DNA from: Pseudomonadota bacterium
Lineage (GTDB): Bacteria; Pseudomonadota; Alphaproteobacteria; Acetobacterales; Acetobacteraceae
DNA length: 37,802 bases
Direction: 5' to 3'
Assembly: GCA_021784255.1 (NCBI GenBank)
Contig: JAJXSZ010000002.1
Span: forward strand, 1 to 37,802
Position 1 is the first letter of the stretch. Every line of letters starts with the position of its first letter. This document shows positions 9,027-18,477 of this stretch, piece by piece. The notes under the pieces were generated by a model. That model had not been told where the DNA came from, did no database searches, and saw only the letters and a list, made by a program, of their open reading frames with translations. Made by a program: the position numbers and the translations under genes.

Positions 9027-9626
9027 TTGTTCACCAAGCGCCGCCGCCCTGAGGACGCACAGGAGCCCGAGGCCGAGACACCGGCCGCGCCCCCCCGCCC
9101 GGCTGACCCCTCGCTCGCCGTGCCCCCGTTTCGTCCCGCGCCCCCCAAGGAGGCCCCGACCATGAGCCGTCCGCTGAACCCGAACCCGCCGCTGTCGCCG
9201 TCCACGCCCCTGTCGGCGATGTCGGCCGCGCCGGCGTCCCGCCCCGCGCCGCGCGGCGCGGCGGAGCGGCGCACCCTCGTCGTCGGCCGCGGCATCTCGG
9301 TCCAGGGAACGGTGCAGGACGCTGAGCGTCTCGTCGTCGAGGGGACGGTCGAGGCCAGCATGATCCACGCCACCGAGCTCGTGATCGCCCTCGGGGGCAT
9401 GTTCCGTGGCGAAGTCGAGGTCGAGGACTCGGAAATCTCCGGCACGCTGGACGGCACGCTGACCGCCCGCGGGAACCTGGTCGTGCGCGCCAGCGGCAAG
9501 GTGCTCGGCACCGCCCGCTGCCGCCGCCTGCAGGTGGAGGATGGCGGCCAGATCACCGGCCGCATCGAGATGATCACCGAGCCCGCCCGCGGCGGGGAGA
9601 CGGCCCGCAGCGAGGACGCGGCCTAG
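9027..9626 (+). CDS. Bactofilin / polymer-forming cytoskeletal protein
   Basis: VVGRGISVQGTVQDAERLVVEGTVEASMIHATELVIALGGMFRGEVEVEDSEISGTLDGTLTARGNLVVRASGKVLGTARCRRLQVEDGGQITG. Probable TTG start with GAGGAGGG ribosome-binding site. Confidence 0.9.
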   Translation: MFTKRRRPEDAQEPEAETPAAPPRPADPSLAVPPFRPAPPKEAPTMSRPLNPNPPLSPSTPLSAMSAAPASRPAPRGAAERRTLVVGRGISVQGTVQDAERLVVEGTVEASMIHATELVIALGGMFRGEVEVEDSEISGTLDGTLTARGNLVVRASGKVLGTARCRRLQVEDGGQITGRIEMITEPARGGETARSEDAA

Positions 9627-9674
9627 AGCAATATCCGACCGGATCGAACGATCTGGCCGGATTTCCTGCTCGCG
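9624..9674 (+). repeat. 51-nt palindromic interspersed element, copy C, beginning at the TAG stop of the bactofilin gene
   Basis: TAGAGCAATATCCGACCGGATCGAACGATCTGGCCGGATTTCCTGCTCGCG. Confidence 0.85.
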
Positions 9675-9701
9675 CCATAGCCCGCCGCCGCGTTGATGCC
9701 G

Positions 9702-9733
9702 GAGTCCGGAGCCCGAAGGCCCCGGACTCTTTC
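9702..9733 (+). terminator. Candidate hairpin terminator downstream of bactofilin gene
   Basis: GAGTCCGGAGCCCGAAGGCCCCGGACTC followed by TTTCT. Confidence 0.55.
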
Positions 9734-9778
9734 TCTATTCCCGGACTCTTTCTCTATTCCCGGACTCGTTCGCTCTTC
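9721..9778. repeat. 19-bp tandem repeat, 3 units (third degenerate)
   Basis: CCCGGACTCTTTCTCTATT CCCGGACTCTTTCTCTATT CCCGGACTCGTTCGCTCTT. Confidence 0.88.
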
Positions 9779-10631
9779 AGGGTGAAACCGGCGCCGTCTG
9801 GATCTTCAATGGCCCCGACGGCACGGCTGGCAGCGGCGCTTGCGGCGCTCCCATCGGCGTCAGGGTCGGCGCGAGCGTCTTCTTGATCACCGTCTGGCCC
9901 GCCGGCACGGCGGCGTCCGGCACCGGCGCCGTGGTGACGGCGGGCGGCAGCGTTCCTGCCGGCGGCGCCAGCGGCGTCGGCGCGCCGCCCTGGCCCGGCG
10001 CGGCCGGCGTGGCGGGGAAGTTCGGCGGCGGGCTGCCGGGTTTGCCGAGGCTCTCGGTCTGCACCGAGGGCGCCGGTGGCGCCAGCGGCTTTGCCGCGAG
10101 CAGGTATTTCCCGAGATGCTTGCGCAGCTGGTACTCGAACTCGACGTTCATGTCGTTCATCGTCGTCTTCACCAGCTCGTAGAGGTCGGCCTTCTGCGCC
10201 TGCGGACTGTCGGAGACGAAGGTCCGGCTGTCCTTCACCGCGGCCTTGATCTCGCCGAGCTTCTTGCCGTTGGCGTCGAGCAGCGCGAGGTGCACCGCGA
10301 AATGCGCGTCATAGTGGTCGTGCACCTGGATGATCGAGGCATCGTCGATGCCGAAATCCGCCATCCCTGAGGTGCCGTCCAGCTCCAGCCGGTCCTCGGC
10401 CATCTGCCGCAGCGCCGTCACCGGCTGCTCGGGGGCGAGGTATTCGACATGGGTGGCCTCGCCCGACGGCACCCAGGAATCGTCGATCGCAAGCTTCGCC
10501 ACGTCGAGCCGCAGCTTCATCAGGTAGGCGTAGCGCAGCGGCGGGTAGGGCACGGGTGCCGGCGCACTCCCCGCGCACCCCGCGAGCAACAGCAGCAACG
10601 ACGTCACGACAGCAAACCTAACGCGCATCAT
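9777..10631 (-). CDS. Putative lipoprotein of unknown function
   Basis: Signal peptide with lipobox MMRVRFAVVTSLLLLLAGCAGS; Pro/Ala-rich C-terminus; ATGA-type overlap with upstream hslO. Confidence 0.8.
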   Translation of the reverse strand: MMRVRFAVVTSLLLLLAGCAGSAPAPVPYPPLRYAYLMKLRLDVAKLAIDDSWVPSGEATHVEYLAPEQPVTALRQMAEDRLELDGTSGMADFGIDDASIIQVHDHYDAHFAVHLALLDANGKKLGEIKAAVKDSRTFVSDSPQAQKADLYELVKTTMNDMNVEFEYQLRKHLGKYLLAAKPLAPPAPSVQTESLGKPGSPPPNFPATPAAPGQGGAPTPLAPPAGTLPPAVTTAPVPDAAVPAGQTVIKKTLAPTLTPMGAPQAPLPAVPSGPLKIQTAPVSP

Positions 10632-11557
10632 CTTTTTTCCGACTCTTCCCTGCCGCGGACCTCGTCACGCGGAAACCGAAACGAATAATTGCAGAACTCG
10701 CAGGTCATGACGATCTCCCCGTCCACCGTCATGTGGTCGAGGTCGTCGGTGCCGAACCCGGCGAGGATCGTGGTCAGTCGCTGGCGCGAGCAGCGGCAGC
10801 CATAGGCGAGAGCGCGCGCGCGGTCCGCGGCCACGCCCTCCCCGCCGAACAGCCGCCACAACAGCGTCTCCGCCGCGAGCGTGTCGTCGAGCAGTTCCGC
10901 CTCGGTCAGCGTGTCGGCCAGCGCCGTCGCGGTCTGCCAGGCGTCGTCGTCGCTGGCGGCGATGCGCTCCAGGATGAGCGCCGCCGCTCGCCAGCCCTGC
11001 GCCGTCCGCGCCGCGCCGAGGCGGATCCAGGCGCCGATCTGCTCGCTCGCGCGGAAATAGCCGAGCGCCATCGCCTCCAGCGTCTCGCCGCCGATCGCGA
11101 CGATCCCCTGGTGGCGGTCCACATCCGGTCCCTGATCCACGGTGAAGGCGAGATAGCCCTCGCCGAGCAGCTGCGCGTCGGTGGTGTCATCGCGGATCAG
11201 GCCGGTCTCGAGCGCCGCCGCCCGGACCTGCGCATAGCCGCGCAGCGCCCCCGCCTCGGTGCAGTCCGCGAGCAGCAGCGATACCGGCCCGTCGCCCTTC
11301 GCCTGCAACGAGAACGAGCCGCGGAATTTCAGCGCCCCGGCCAGGCCCGCGGTCAGCGCCAGCGCCTTGCCTTGCAGGCGCATGACGCTCTCGGGGTTGT
11401 CGTGGCGCGCGAGCAACGCCTCGGCGAGTGCGCCGAGGCGCACCAGCCGCCCGCGCACCGGCCGTCCGGGCAGGTGGAACGGCAGGATGCCGCGTGGCAC
11501 CACGATATCCGGCACGTCGGGCCGGTCGGCATCGAGAAAGGCGGGCGTGTCGGCCAT
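10628..11557 (-). CDS. hslO: Hsp33 family redox-regulated molecular chaperone
   Basis: MADTPAFLDADRPDVPDIVVPRGILPFHLPGRPVRGRLVRLG...; C-terminal zinc motif CRCSRQRL...EIVMTCEFCNYSFRF (CxC...CxxC). Confidence 0.95.
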   Translation of the reverse strand: MADTPAFLDADRPDVPDIVVPRGILPFHLPGRPVRGRLVRLGALAEALLARHDNPESVMRLQGKALALTAGLAGALKFRGSFSLQAKGDGPVSLLLADCTEAGALRGYAQVRAAALETGLIRDDTTDAQLLGEGYLAFTVDQGPDVDRHQGIVAIGGETLEAMALGYFRASEQIGAWIRLGAARTAQGWRAAALILERIAASDDDAWQTATALADTLTEAELLDDTLAAETLLWRLFGGEGVAADRARALAYGCRCSRQRLTTILAGFGTDDLDHMTVDGEIVMTCEFCNYSFRFPRDEVRGREESEKR

Positions 11558-11766
11558 GCGCCCGCAGAATAGGCGTTGCGCCGCCCGCCCGCTACCGTCA
11601 CCGATCATGAAACGTCCTGCCGAATGACAGATCAGGCCACGCTGCGCCCCTTGCGGGCGGAGGCATGCCGTACGGCCCTCGGTGCCGGGCTCGGCCCGCT
11701 TCCGCGGACATGGTGCCCGGTCCTTGCGGCCATGGTGGTTTTTGCGGCCATGATGAGGGAGCCGGC

Positions 11767-12903
11767 ATGAAGCGCGGGCATCGCGGCACGCTCTGCGCCA
11801 TCGTGCTGGCGCGCATGGCCTTCGGCCTGCAGGTGCAGACCGTGGCCACGCTCGGTCCGGCGCTGCGCCATGCGTTCGTGCTGGACTTCGCGGGCTTCGG
11901 CACGCTGGTCGGGCTCTACATGCTGCCGGGCGTGGCGCTGGCGATCCCGGTGGCCTTTGCCGGCAGGCGCATCGGCGAGCGCAATGCCCTGGCGTTCGGC
12001 ATGGCCCTGATGGCCCTGGGCAGCGCGCTGAGCGCCGCCGCCCCCGGCGTGCTGCCGTTCGGCGCCGGGCGCCTGCTCTGCGGCAGCGGCGCCGTTGCCA
12101 TCCTCGTCTTCCAGGGCAAGGTCCTGTCGGAGCGCTACAGCGGCCGCGCCTTTTCGCTCGCGACCTCCTTGCAGACCGGAGCGTTCCCGATCGGGGTGGG
12201 CCTCGCGCCACTGGTCCTCGGCCCGCTCGCCGGCGCGCTCGGCTGGCGCGCCGCCTTCATCGCCGGCGCGATCCTCGCCGCCATCCCCGTCGCCCTGCTG
12301 CTGGCAACCTGGCGGGAGATCGCGGCGGTTCCTGCGTCGGGCACGCGCCTGCTCGCCTGGCCCAGCCGGCGCGAGGTACGTCTCGTCATCCTCGTAGGCC
12401 TGGTCTGGGTCTTCTACAACGCCGGGTTTGCGAACTACCTCGCCTTCATGCCGGCGCTGATGGCGGCGCGCCACCTCGCCGGCGCCGCCGCCGCCTCGGT
12501 CGTGCCCTTTGACACCTGGCCCAATCTCCCGTTCGTCCTCGCCGGCGCCGCCGTTGCGCACCGTTTCGGCCATACGCCGGTGTTTCTGGCCGGGACACTC
12601 TGCACGTTCGCCGCCATCGTCTGGGCGCTCGCCGGGGGCCCGCTGCCGGCGACGGCGCTGCTCTTCGGCACCCTGGGTGCCATCCATGGCGGCATCGTCG
12701 TCGCCACCGGCACGCTGGCGACCCGGCCGGAAAACCGCGGCGTCGGCATGGCGATCTTCTACACCGTCTATTACGCGGGCGGTTTCGTCTTCCCGACGCT
12801 CTGCGGCCACGCCGCGGACCTCGCCGGCGGCCCGCAAGGTGCCTTCGTTGCCGCCGCGGCGCTTTCCGTCCTCGCCATCCCCGCCTGGCTGCTGATCCGC
12901 TGA
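11767..12903 (+). CDS. MFS transporter
   Basis: MKRGHRGTLCAIVLARMAFGLQVQTVATLGPALRHAF...GLYMLPGVALAIPVAFAGRRIGERNALAFGMALMALGS; 12-TM-like hydrophobic pattern. Confidence 0.88.
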   Translation: MKRGHRGTLCAIVLARMAFGLQVQTVATLGPALRHAFVLDFAGFGTLVGLYMLPGVALAIPVAFAGRRIGERNALAFGMALMALGSALSAAAPGVLPFGAGRLLCGSGAVAILVFQGKVLSERYSGRAFSLATSLQTGAFPIGVGLAPLVLGPLAGALGWRAAFIAGAILAAIPVALLLATWREIAAVPASGTRLLAWPSRREVRLVILVGLVWVFYNAGFANYLAFMPALMAARHLAGAAAASVVPFDTWPNLPFVLAGAAVAHRFGHTPVFLAGTLCTFAAIVWALAGGPLPATALLFGTLGAIHGGIVVATGTLATRPENRGVGMAIFYTVYYAGGFVFPTLCGHAADLAGGPQGAFVAAAALSVLAIPAWLLIR

Positions 12904-13017
12904 ACGCTCACCGCGCCCAGGTGCCACGCGCGCCGAGGCCGGCGCCGGGCGCGGGCGGGTCAGGAGGCGCGACGATCTCCCGCCAGGCGGGCGTCCCGGC
13001 GGCGGTGCCGCTTCCGG

Positions 13018-13977
13018 TCAGCTGCGCAGGGCGCTCAGTGCCCAGGCGAGCACGCCCTTCTGCGCGTGCAGGCGGTTCTCCGCCTCGTCGAACACCACCG
13101 ACTGGGGCCCGTCGATCACCTCGGCGGTCACCTCCTCGCCGCGATGCGCCGGCAGGCAGTGCATGAAGATCGCGTCCTTCGCGGCCTTTGCCATCAGCGC
13201 CCCGGTCACGCGGTAGGGGGCGAGCAGGTTGTGCCGGCTCTCCGCCGGGTCGTCGGACATGGAGACCCAGGTGTCCGTGACCACGCAGCGCGCGCCGGCC
13301 ACCGCCTGCTCCGGGTTCGCGGTCCACTCCACCGTGGCCCCCTGCGCCCTGGCCCATTCCATCACCGCGGCCGGCGGCGCCAGTTCCCTCGGTGTCGCAA
13401 GCCGCAGCGTGAAGCCGAACCGTGCCGCCGCCTCGATCCAGCTCCGGGCGACGTTGTTGCCGTCACCGCACCAGGCGACCACCTGACCCGCGATCGGCCC
13501 CCGGTGTTCCTCGAACGTCATCACATCGGCCATGAGCTGGCACGGATGCGAGGCCGCGGTCAGTCCGTTGATCACCGGCACGCTGGCGTAGGCGGCCATC
13601 TCCTGCAGCTTTTCCGGCGCATCGGTGCGCAGCATGATCGCGTCCACGTAGCGCGAGAGCACCCGCGCCGTATCCGCCGCCGTCTCGCCGCGCCCGAGCT
13701 GCATTTCCCTGCTCGACAGCACGATCGCCTCGCCGCCGAGCTGGCGCATCGCCACCTCGAAGGAGACCCGCGTGCGCGTCGAGGGCTTCTCGAAGATCAG
13801 CGCCAGCGTCTTGCCTGCGAGCGGACGCGACGAGACGCCGCGCGCGCGCTTGAATCCGCTCGCGGCCTCCAGCATCTGGCGCAGCGTCGCCGTGTCGAAG
13901 TCCCGCAGGTCGAGGAAGTGGCGCGGCCGCGCCACCTGGCCGTCCTCGGTCACGGTCCGGCGTGCGGCGCCGCTCAC
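13018..13977 (-). CDS. argF: Ornithine carbamoyltransferase
   Basis: [21 protein letters not shown]...[21 protein letters not shown]...[24 protein letters not shown]...[43 protein letters not shown] start overlapping argD stop. Confidence 0.97.
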   Translation of the reverse strand: MSGAARRTVTEDGQVARPRHFLDLRDFDTATLRQMLEAASGFKRARGVSSRPLAGKTLALIFEKPSTRTRVSFEVAMRQLGGEAIVLSSREMQLGRGETAADTARVLSRYVDAIMLRTDAPEKLQEMAAYASVPVINGLTAASHPCQLMADVMTFEEHRGPIAGQVVAWCGDGNNVARSWIEAAARFGFTLRLATPRELAPPAAVMEWARAQGATVEWTANPEQAVAGARCVVTDTWVSMSDDPAESRHNLLAPYRVTGALMAKAAKDAIFMHCLPAHRGEEVTAEVIDGPQSVVFDEAENRLHAQKGVLAWALSALRS

Positions 13978-15170
13978 TGCGCGGCGACCTTGGCGGCGCT
14001 CGGCCGGCAGCGGCGTGCGGCGCGGCGGATGATCTCCAGCCCCTGCGTGATGTCCTCGTCGGTGATCACCAGCGGCGGCACCAGGCGCAGCACGTTCTCG
14101 CCCGCCGTGACCGCCAGCATCCCCTCGGCCATCAGCGCGTTGTTCACGTCGCCGGCCGGGACGGCGCATTTGAGCCCGAGCATCAGCCCCGCCCCGCGCA
14201 CCTCCTCGAACACATCGGGGAACTCGCGCACCACCGCGGCAAGCTCGTCCCACAGGCGCTGGCCCTTGCGCGCGACGCTGTCGAGGAAGCCCGGCGCCAG
14301 CATCACGTCCAGCACCGCATTGCCAGCGGTGCATGCCAGCGGGTTGCCGCCAAACGTCGTGCCGTGGGTGCCCGGCAGCATGTGCCTGGCAACCGCCTCG
14401 GTCGCCAGCACCGCGCCGAGCGGGAAGCCGCCGCCGATGCCCTTGGCGACGCTCATCACGTCCGGCGTGATGCCGGCCCATTGATGGGCGAACAGCTTGC
14501 CGGTGCGGCCCATGCCGCACTGGATCTCGTCGAGCCCCAGCAGCAGCCCGTACTCGTCGCAGGCGGCGCGCAGGCCCTGGAGGAACTGCAGCTGGGCTGG
14601 CCGGATCCCGCCTTCGCCCTGGATCGGCTCGACGATGATCCCCGCGGTTTCCCCGGTGATCGCGGCGCGCACGGCATTGAGGTTGTTGAACGGGACATGG
14701 TCGAACCCGGCGCATTCGGGACCGTATCCGCTGAGGTATTTCGCGTTGCCGGTGGCTGCGAGCATGGCGAGCGTGCGGCCATGGAAGGCGCCTTCGAAGC
14801 AGATGAAGCGGTAGCGCTCGCCACGCCCGGTCTCGGACATGGTCTTGCGCATCATCTTCACCATGCCCTCGTTCGCTTCGGCGCCCGAGTTGCAGAAGAA
14901 GACGCTGTCCGCGAAGGTCGCCTCCACCAGGCGCCGGGCCAGTTCCTCGGCCTGCGGCACGCGATAGAGGTTGGAGACGTGCATCACGCGCGCCGCCTGC
15001 TCCGCGATCGCGCGGGTCAGCCCCGGATGGCCGTGGCCGAGCGAGGAGGTGGCGATCCCCGCCCCGAAGTCGAGGAATCGTCGTCCGTCCGCCGTCCACA
15101 GCCAGGCGCCTTCGCCCCGCTCGAAGGCGAGGTCGGCGCGGTTGTAGTTCGGCATCAAGGCGGCGATCAT
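13974..15170 (-). CDS. argD: Acetylornithine/succinyldiaminopimelate aminotransferase family protein
   Basis: [51 protein letters not shown]...[20 protein letters not shown]...[21 protein letters not shown]...[16 protein letters not shown]; adjacent to argF. Confidence 0.96.
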   Translation of the reverse strand: MIAALMPNYNRADLAFERGEGAWLWTADGRRFLDFGAGIATSSLGHGHPGLTRAIAEQAARVMHVSNLYRVPQAEELARRLVEATFADSVFFCNSGAEANEGMVKMMRKTMSETGRGERYRFICFEGAFHGRTLAMLAATGNAKYLSGYGPECAGFDHVPFNNLNAVRAAITGETAGIIVEPIQGEGGIRPAQLQFLQGLRAACDEYGLLLGLDEIQCGMGRTGKLFAHQWAGITPDVMSVAKGIGGGFPLGAVLATEAVARHMLPGTHGTTFGGNPLACTAGNAVLDVMLAPGFLDSVARKGQRLWDELAAVVREFPDVFEEVRGAGLMLGLKCAVPAGDVNNALMAEGMLAVTAGENVLRLVPPLVITDEDITQGLEIIRRAARRCRPSAAKVAAQ

Positions 15171-15442
15171 CGTGCGGGTTCCCGTTTCCTTGCCTGCGGC
15201 CCTCCGCGATGGCGGGCCAAAAAACCAGCATGCGGGTGAAATCCCGGCTCCGTCAAACTTTTCCCAGGAAACGCGGTGCAATTCCGGTCTGCGCCCACGG
15301 TGCGGCTCGCCCCGCGCGCAAGGCTGGCGGAGCCCGCCCGCCGGCCCGGCCGCTGCGTTGGCGCGGCCCCCTGCCGGGCCGGCGACGCCCGGGCGCCGGC
15401 ACGCCCTTCGCGCGGCGCGCAACCCGTGCCAGCATCGCGCCG

Positions 15443-16009
15443 ATGCCCGATCGAACGGCGCTACAACCGGCGCCCAGCGCCGCATCCCTGCGCGAAGCGG
15501 CACTGGCCCACCTCGCGCGCTTCGCCGCGACCGAGGCGAGCCTCGCGCGCGTGCTCGCCCGCCGTGTGGACCGTTGGGAACGCGCCGGCGGCGACCCGCA
15601 GGCCGCCCGTGCCGCGCGCGCGGCCATCGCCGGCATCGTGCGCGACCTGGCCGCCATCGGCGCGGTGAACGACGCGGCGTTCGCCGCCTCCCGCGCCCGC
15701 CGCCTGGCCCGCGCCGGTGCCTCGCGGCGCGCCGTCGCCGCGCATCTCGCGGCCCGCGGTGTCAGCGCCGACATCGCCGGTGCCGCCGACCCCGACAGCG
15801 AGGAGCGCGACTACGCTGCGGGCCTCGCCTATGCCCGCCGCCGCCACCTCGGTCCGTTCGGCCGCGGCGCCGATGGTGGGGCCGACGACCGGCTGAAACA
15901 GATGGGCAAACTTGCCCGTGCCGGCTTTTCGCGCGCCGTCGCCGAGCGCGTGCTCGCGACCGATCCCGAGACCGCCGAAACCCTCCTCCTCGCTGCACGC
16001 CACGCGTGA
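15443..16009 (+). CDS. recX: RecX family regulatory protein
   Basis: LREAALAHLARFAATEASLARVLARRVDRW...IVRDLAAIGAVNDAAFAASRARRLARAGASRRAVAAHLAARGVSADIA; RecX-type helical repeats. Confidence 0.82.
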   Translation: MPDRTALQPAPSAASLREAALAHLARFAATEASLARVLARRVDRWERAGGDPQAARAARAAIAGIVRDLAAIGAVNDAAFAASRARRLARAGASRRAVAAHLAARGVSADIAGAADPDSEERDYAAGLAYARRRHLGPFGRGADGGADDRLKQMGKLARAGFSRAVAERVLATDPETAETLLLAARHA

Positions 16010-16707
16010 GCCAGCCGGTCACGTTCACCTGGGCGGGGTTTCGCGAGGGTGTACGCCTCTCCGTGCCGCTGCTCATCGGCACCGCGCCGTTCGGCATCGT
16101 CTGTGGCATCGTCGCCCAGGGCGCGGGCCTGTCCTATCTCGAGACCTTCCTGATGAGCGGGCTCGTCTATGCCGGCTCGGCGCAGCTCGTGGCGCTCGCC
16201 ACCTGGACGCACCCGGCCTCGGCCCTGGCAGCCGGGTTCGCGGCATTCGTGGTCAATCTGCGCCTGGCGCTGATGGGCCCGGTGCTCGCTCCCTGGTTCG
16301 ACCGGCTGCGCGGCTGGCGCCTCTGGACCAGTCTGTTCGTGATGGTGGACCAGAACTGGGCGCTGGCGGTGCGGGCGATGAACGCGGGCGAACGCGACGC
16401 GGCGCAGCTCCTTGGTACCGGCGTGCCGATGCTGCTCACCTGGGTCGCGACCTCGATGCTCGGCCGGGTGCTCGGCGCGGGGCTGCGCCCGGCGCCCGAC
16501 CACCCGATCTTCTTCGCCGCACTGGCGGTGTTCATCTGCATGCTGGTCACGCTCTGGCGTGGCCGGCGCGATGTGCTGCCCTGGGGCGTTGCCGGCGCGG
16601 TGGCGCTGCTGACGGCGCGGCTGTTGCCTCATACGAGCTGGTATATCGTGGCCGGCGCCATCGCCGGCAGCCTCGCCGGTGCGATCCGCGACCGGGTGCG
16701 GGCATGA
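16006..16707 (+). CDS. AzlC family branched-chain amino acid exporter subunit
   Basis: FREGVRLSVPLLIGTAPFGIVCGIVAQGAGLSYLETFLMSGLVYAGSAQLVALATW...VVNLRLALMG; GTGA overlap with recX. Confidence 0.93.
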   Translation: MSQPVTFTWAGFREGVRLSVPLLIGTAPFGIVCGIVAQGAGLSYLETFLMSGLVYAGSAQLVALATWTHPASALAAGFAAFVVNLRLALMGPVLAPWFDRLRGWRLWTSLFVMVDQNWALAVRAMNAGERDAAQLLGTGVPMLLTWVATSMLGRVLGAGLRPAPDHPIFFAALAVFICMLVTLWRGRRDVLPWGVAGAVALLTARLLPHTSWYIVAGAIAGSLAGAIRDRVRA

Positions 16708-17006
16708 GCCTCTCGCTTGCCACGCTGGGCGCGATCCTCGCGATGATGGCGGCGACCTATGCCTGCCGCGCCGGCGGCTACCTGCTCTTCACCCGCATCC
16801 GCCCGACGCCGTTCCTGCGGTCCGTGCTCGCCTACATCCCGGGCGGGATCTTCATGAGCTATGTGACTCCGGCGCTGGTGCATGGCGGGCTGCCGTCCTG
16901 GATCGGCGCCGCCACCACCATCGCCGCCATGGCGATCACACGCAGCCTCGTCGCCGGCATTTTCCTCGGAACCGCCGCAACCTGGGCGGTCTGGCTGCTG
17001 CGGTGA
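16704..17006 (+). CDS. AzlD domain-containing protein
   Basis: 101-codon ORF following azlC by ATGA overlap: MSLSLATLGAILAMMAATYACRAGGYLLFTRIRPTPFLRSVLAYIPGGIFMSYVTPAL. Confidence 0.92.
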   Translation: MSLSLATLGAILAMMAATYACRAGGYLLFTRIRPTPFLRSVLAYIPGGIFMSYVTPALVHGGLPSWIGAATTIAAMAITRSLVAGIFLGTAATWAVWLLR

Positions 17007-18232
17007 GGCGTCGCGCGGCGGGCTCCATGCTGGCCGGGCCGATTCTGGTCGGACTCTGCGCGACGCTCCTCGGCGTGGGCCTGCAGCGCTTCGCCTATTC
17101 GCCGCTGCTGCCGGTGATGGTCACGGCGCGTTGGCTCTCGCCGGGAGCGGCCGGCACGCTCGGCGGCGCCAATTTCGCCGGCTACCTGGTGGGCGCGCTC
17201 GCCGCCGGCTGGACCGGGCGACTGTTCGGCGTGCGGCGCGCGCTGCGCGGCGCGATGGCCGTGGCCGCCCTGTGTTTTCTGCTGTGTGCCCACGACGGCG
17301 GCCTGCTCTGGCTGCTGCCCTGGCGCACGCTCGCGGGCATCGCCGGCGGCACGCTGATGGTGCTGGCGGGGCCTGCGGTGCAGGTCTCGGTGCCGGCGTC
17401 CCTGCGTCCGCGCGCCGGCGGCGTGATGTTCGCGGGCGTGGGCGGCGGCATCGTCATCGGCGCTGCCATCGTGCCGCTGCTGCTGCCCTGCGGCGTCGCG
17501 GCGACCTGGCTGGTGCTGGCCGCGACCGCGGCCGCGCTGACCCTGCTGGCCTGGCGGCACGTGCCGGACGTCGCCGCCCCGCCCGACCCCGGCCTGCCGC
17601 GCCTGTCGCCGGCTGCCTGGCGGCTGATCCTGTCCTATGCCGTCTCCGCGGCCGCGATCACGCCGCATATGCTGTTCTGGCCGGACTACCTCGCGCGCGG
17701 GCTCGGCTATGGTGCCGCCATCGGCGCGTTCGGCTGGTTCGGGTTCGGGCTCGCGGCGATGGTCGGGCCCGCGCTGTTCTCCGGCCTCGCCATCCGTTTC
17801 GGAATCATCACGGCCTACCGTGCCAGCGTCGCCATCCAGGGGCTCGCCGCCTTGTTGCCGGTGCTGCTCCATGGCGTGCCGGTGCTGGTGCTGTCCACGC
17901 TGCTCGCGGGCAGCAGCGCGGTCGGGGCCACCACACTGGTGATCCCCGCCGGGCGCGAGCTTGCCGGCGAGCGCGCGCCCGCGATCTGGCGCCTGGGCAC
18001 GGCCGCATGGGGTGCCGCGCAGACCCTGACAGGCTTCGCGCTGGCCGCGCTGCTCGCCGCCACCGGTTCACACCTGCCGCTCTTCGCCCTCGGTGCTGGC
18101 GCCGGCCTGCTCGCCGCTTTGCTGGTGCCCAAAAATAGGGGCGGCGCCGGGTGGATGGATGGCGCCGCCCCCGAGGTGCCGCGGCCAGCGACCCCGGGGG
18201 GCGGGGCGCCGCGGATTGGGAGGGAATCCTGA
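17003..18232 (+). CDS. YbfB/YjiJ family MFS transporter
   Basis: LLGVGLQRFAYSPLLPVMVTARWLSPGAAGTLGGANFAGYLVGAL; GTG start overlapping azlD stop. C-terminal ~35 residues may be an extension caused by a frameshift (see findings). Confidence 0.85.
   Translation: MRRRAAGSMLAGPILVGLCATLLGVGLQRFAYSPLLPVMVTARWLSPGAAGTLGGANFAGYLVGALAAGWTGRLFGVRRALRGAMAVAALCFLLCAHDGGLLWLLPWRTLAGIAGGTLMVLAGPAVQVSVPASLRPRAGGVMFAGVGGGIVIGAAIVPLLLPCGVAATWLVLAATAAALTLLAWRHVPDVAAPPDPGLPRLSPAAWRLILSYAVSAAAITPHMLFWPDYLARGLGYGAAIGAFGWFGFGLAAMVGPALFSGLAIRFGIITAYRASVAIQGLAALLPVLLHGVPVLVLSTLLAGSSAVGATTLVIPAGRELAGERAPAIWRLGTAAWGAAQTLTGFALAALLAATGSHLPLFALGAGAGLLAALLVPKNRGGAGWMDGAAPEVPRPATPGGGAPRIGRES
18138..18171. terminator. Perfect 11-bp-stem hairpin near the 3' end of the MFS ORF; T-tract only on the minus-strand side
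   Basis: GGGGCGGCGCC-gggtggatggat-GGCGCCGCCCC; minus strand continues TATTTTTGGG. Confidence 0.6.
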
Positions 18233-18477
18233 AGGCGCTCAGCGCCCTCGCCCTTCGTCTAGCCGGGTGGCGTGATCGAAGCGTGAATGCGCTGAAAACG
18301 TTGCGCCGTGCGAACCGTTGCGGCTGCGCATGCGGTGCATGGGCGGGCTGCGGACAGCGCGCGCCGAGGCCGCGCCGAGGGCATTTTCGCCTGACCGGGG
18401 CCGCGGCGAAGCAACCGGTGGCGCCATGACGGTTTTTCTGGAGCGTTACGGCGTGGTTCTGATATGAAACATCAGCC

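Noticed and set aside
15171-15442. Possible riboswitch or leader peptide in the argD-recX divergent region
   Set aside because: T-run and small hairpins are not in terminator order and no known aptamer motif was recognised.
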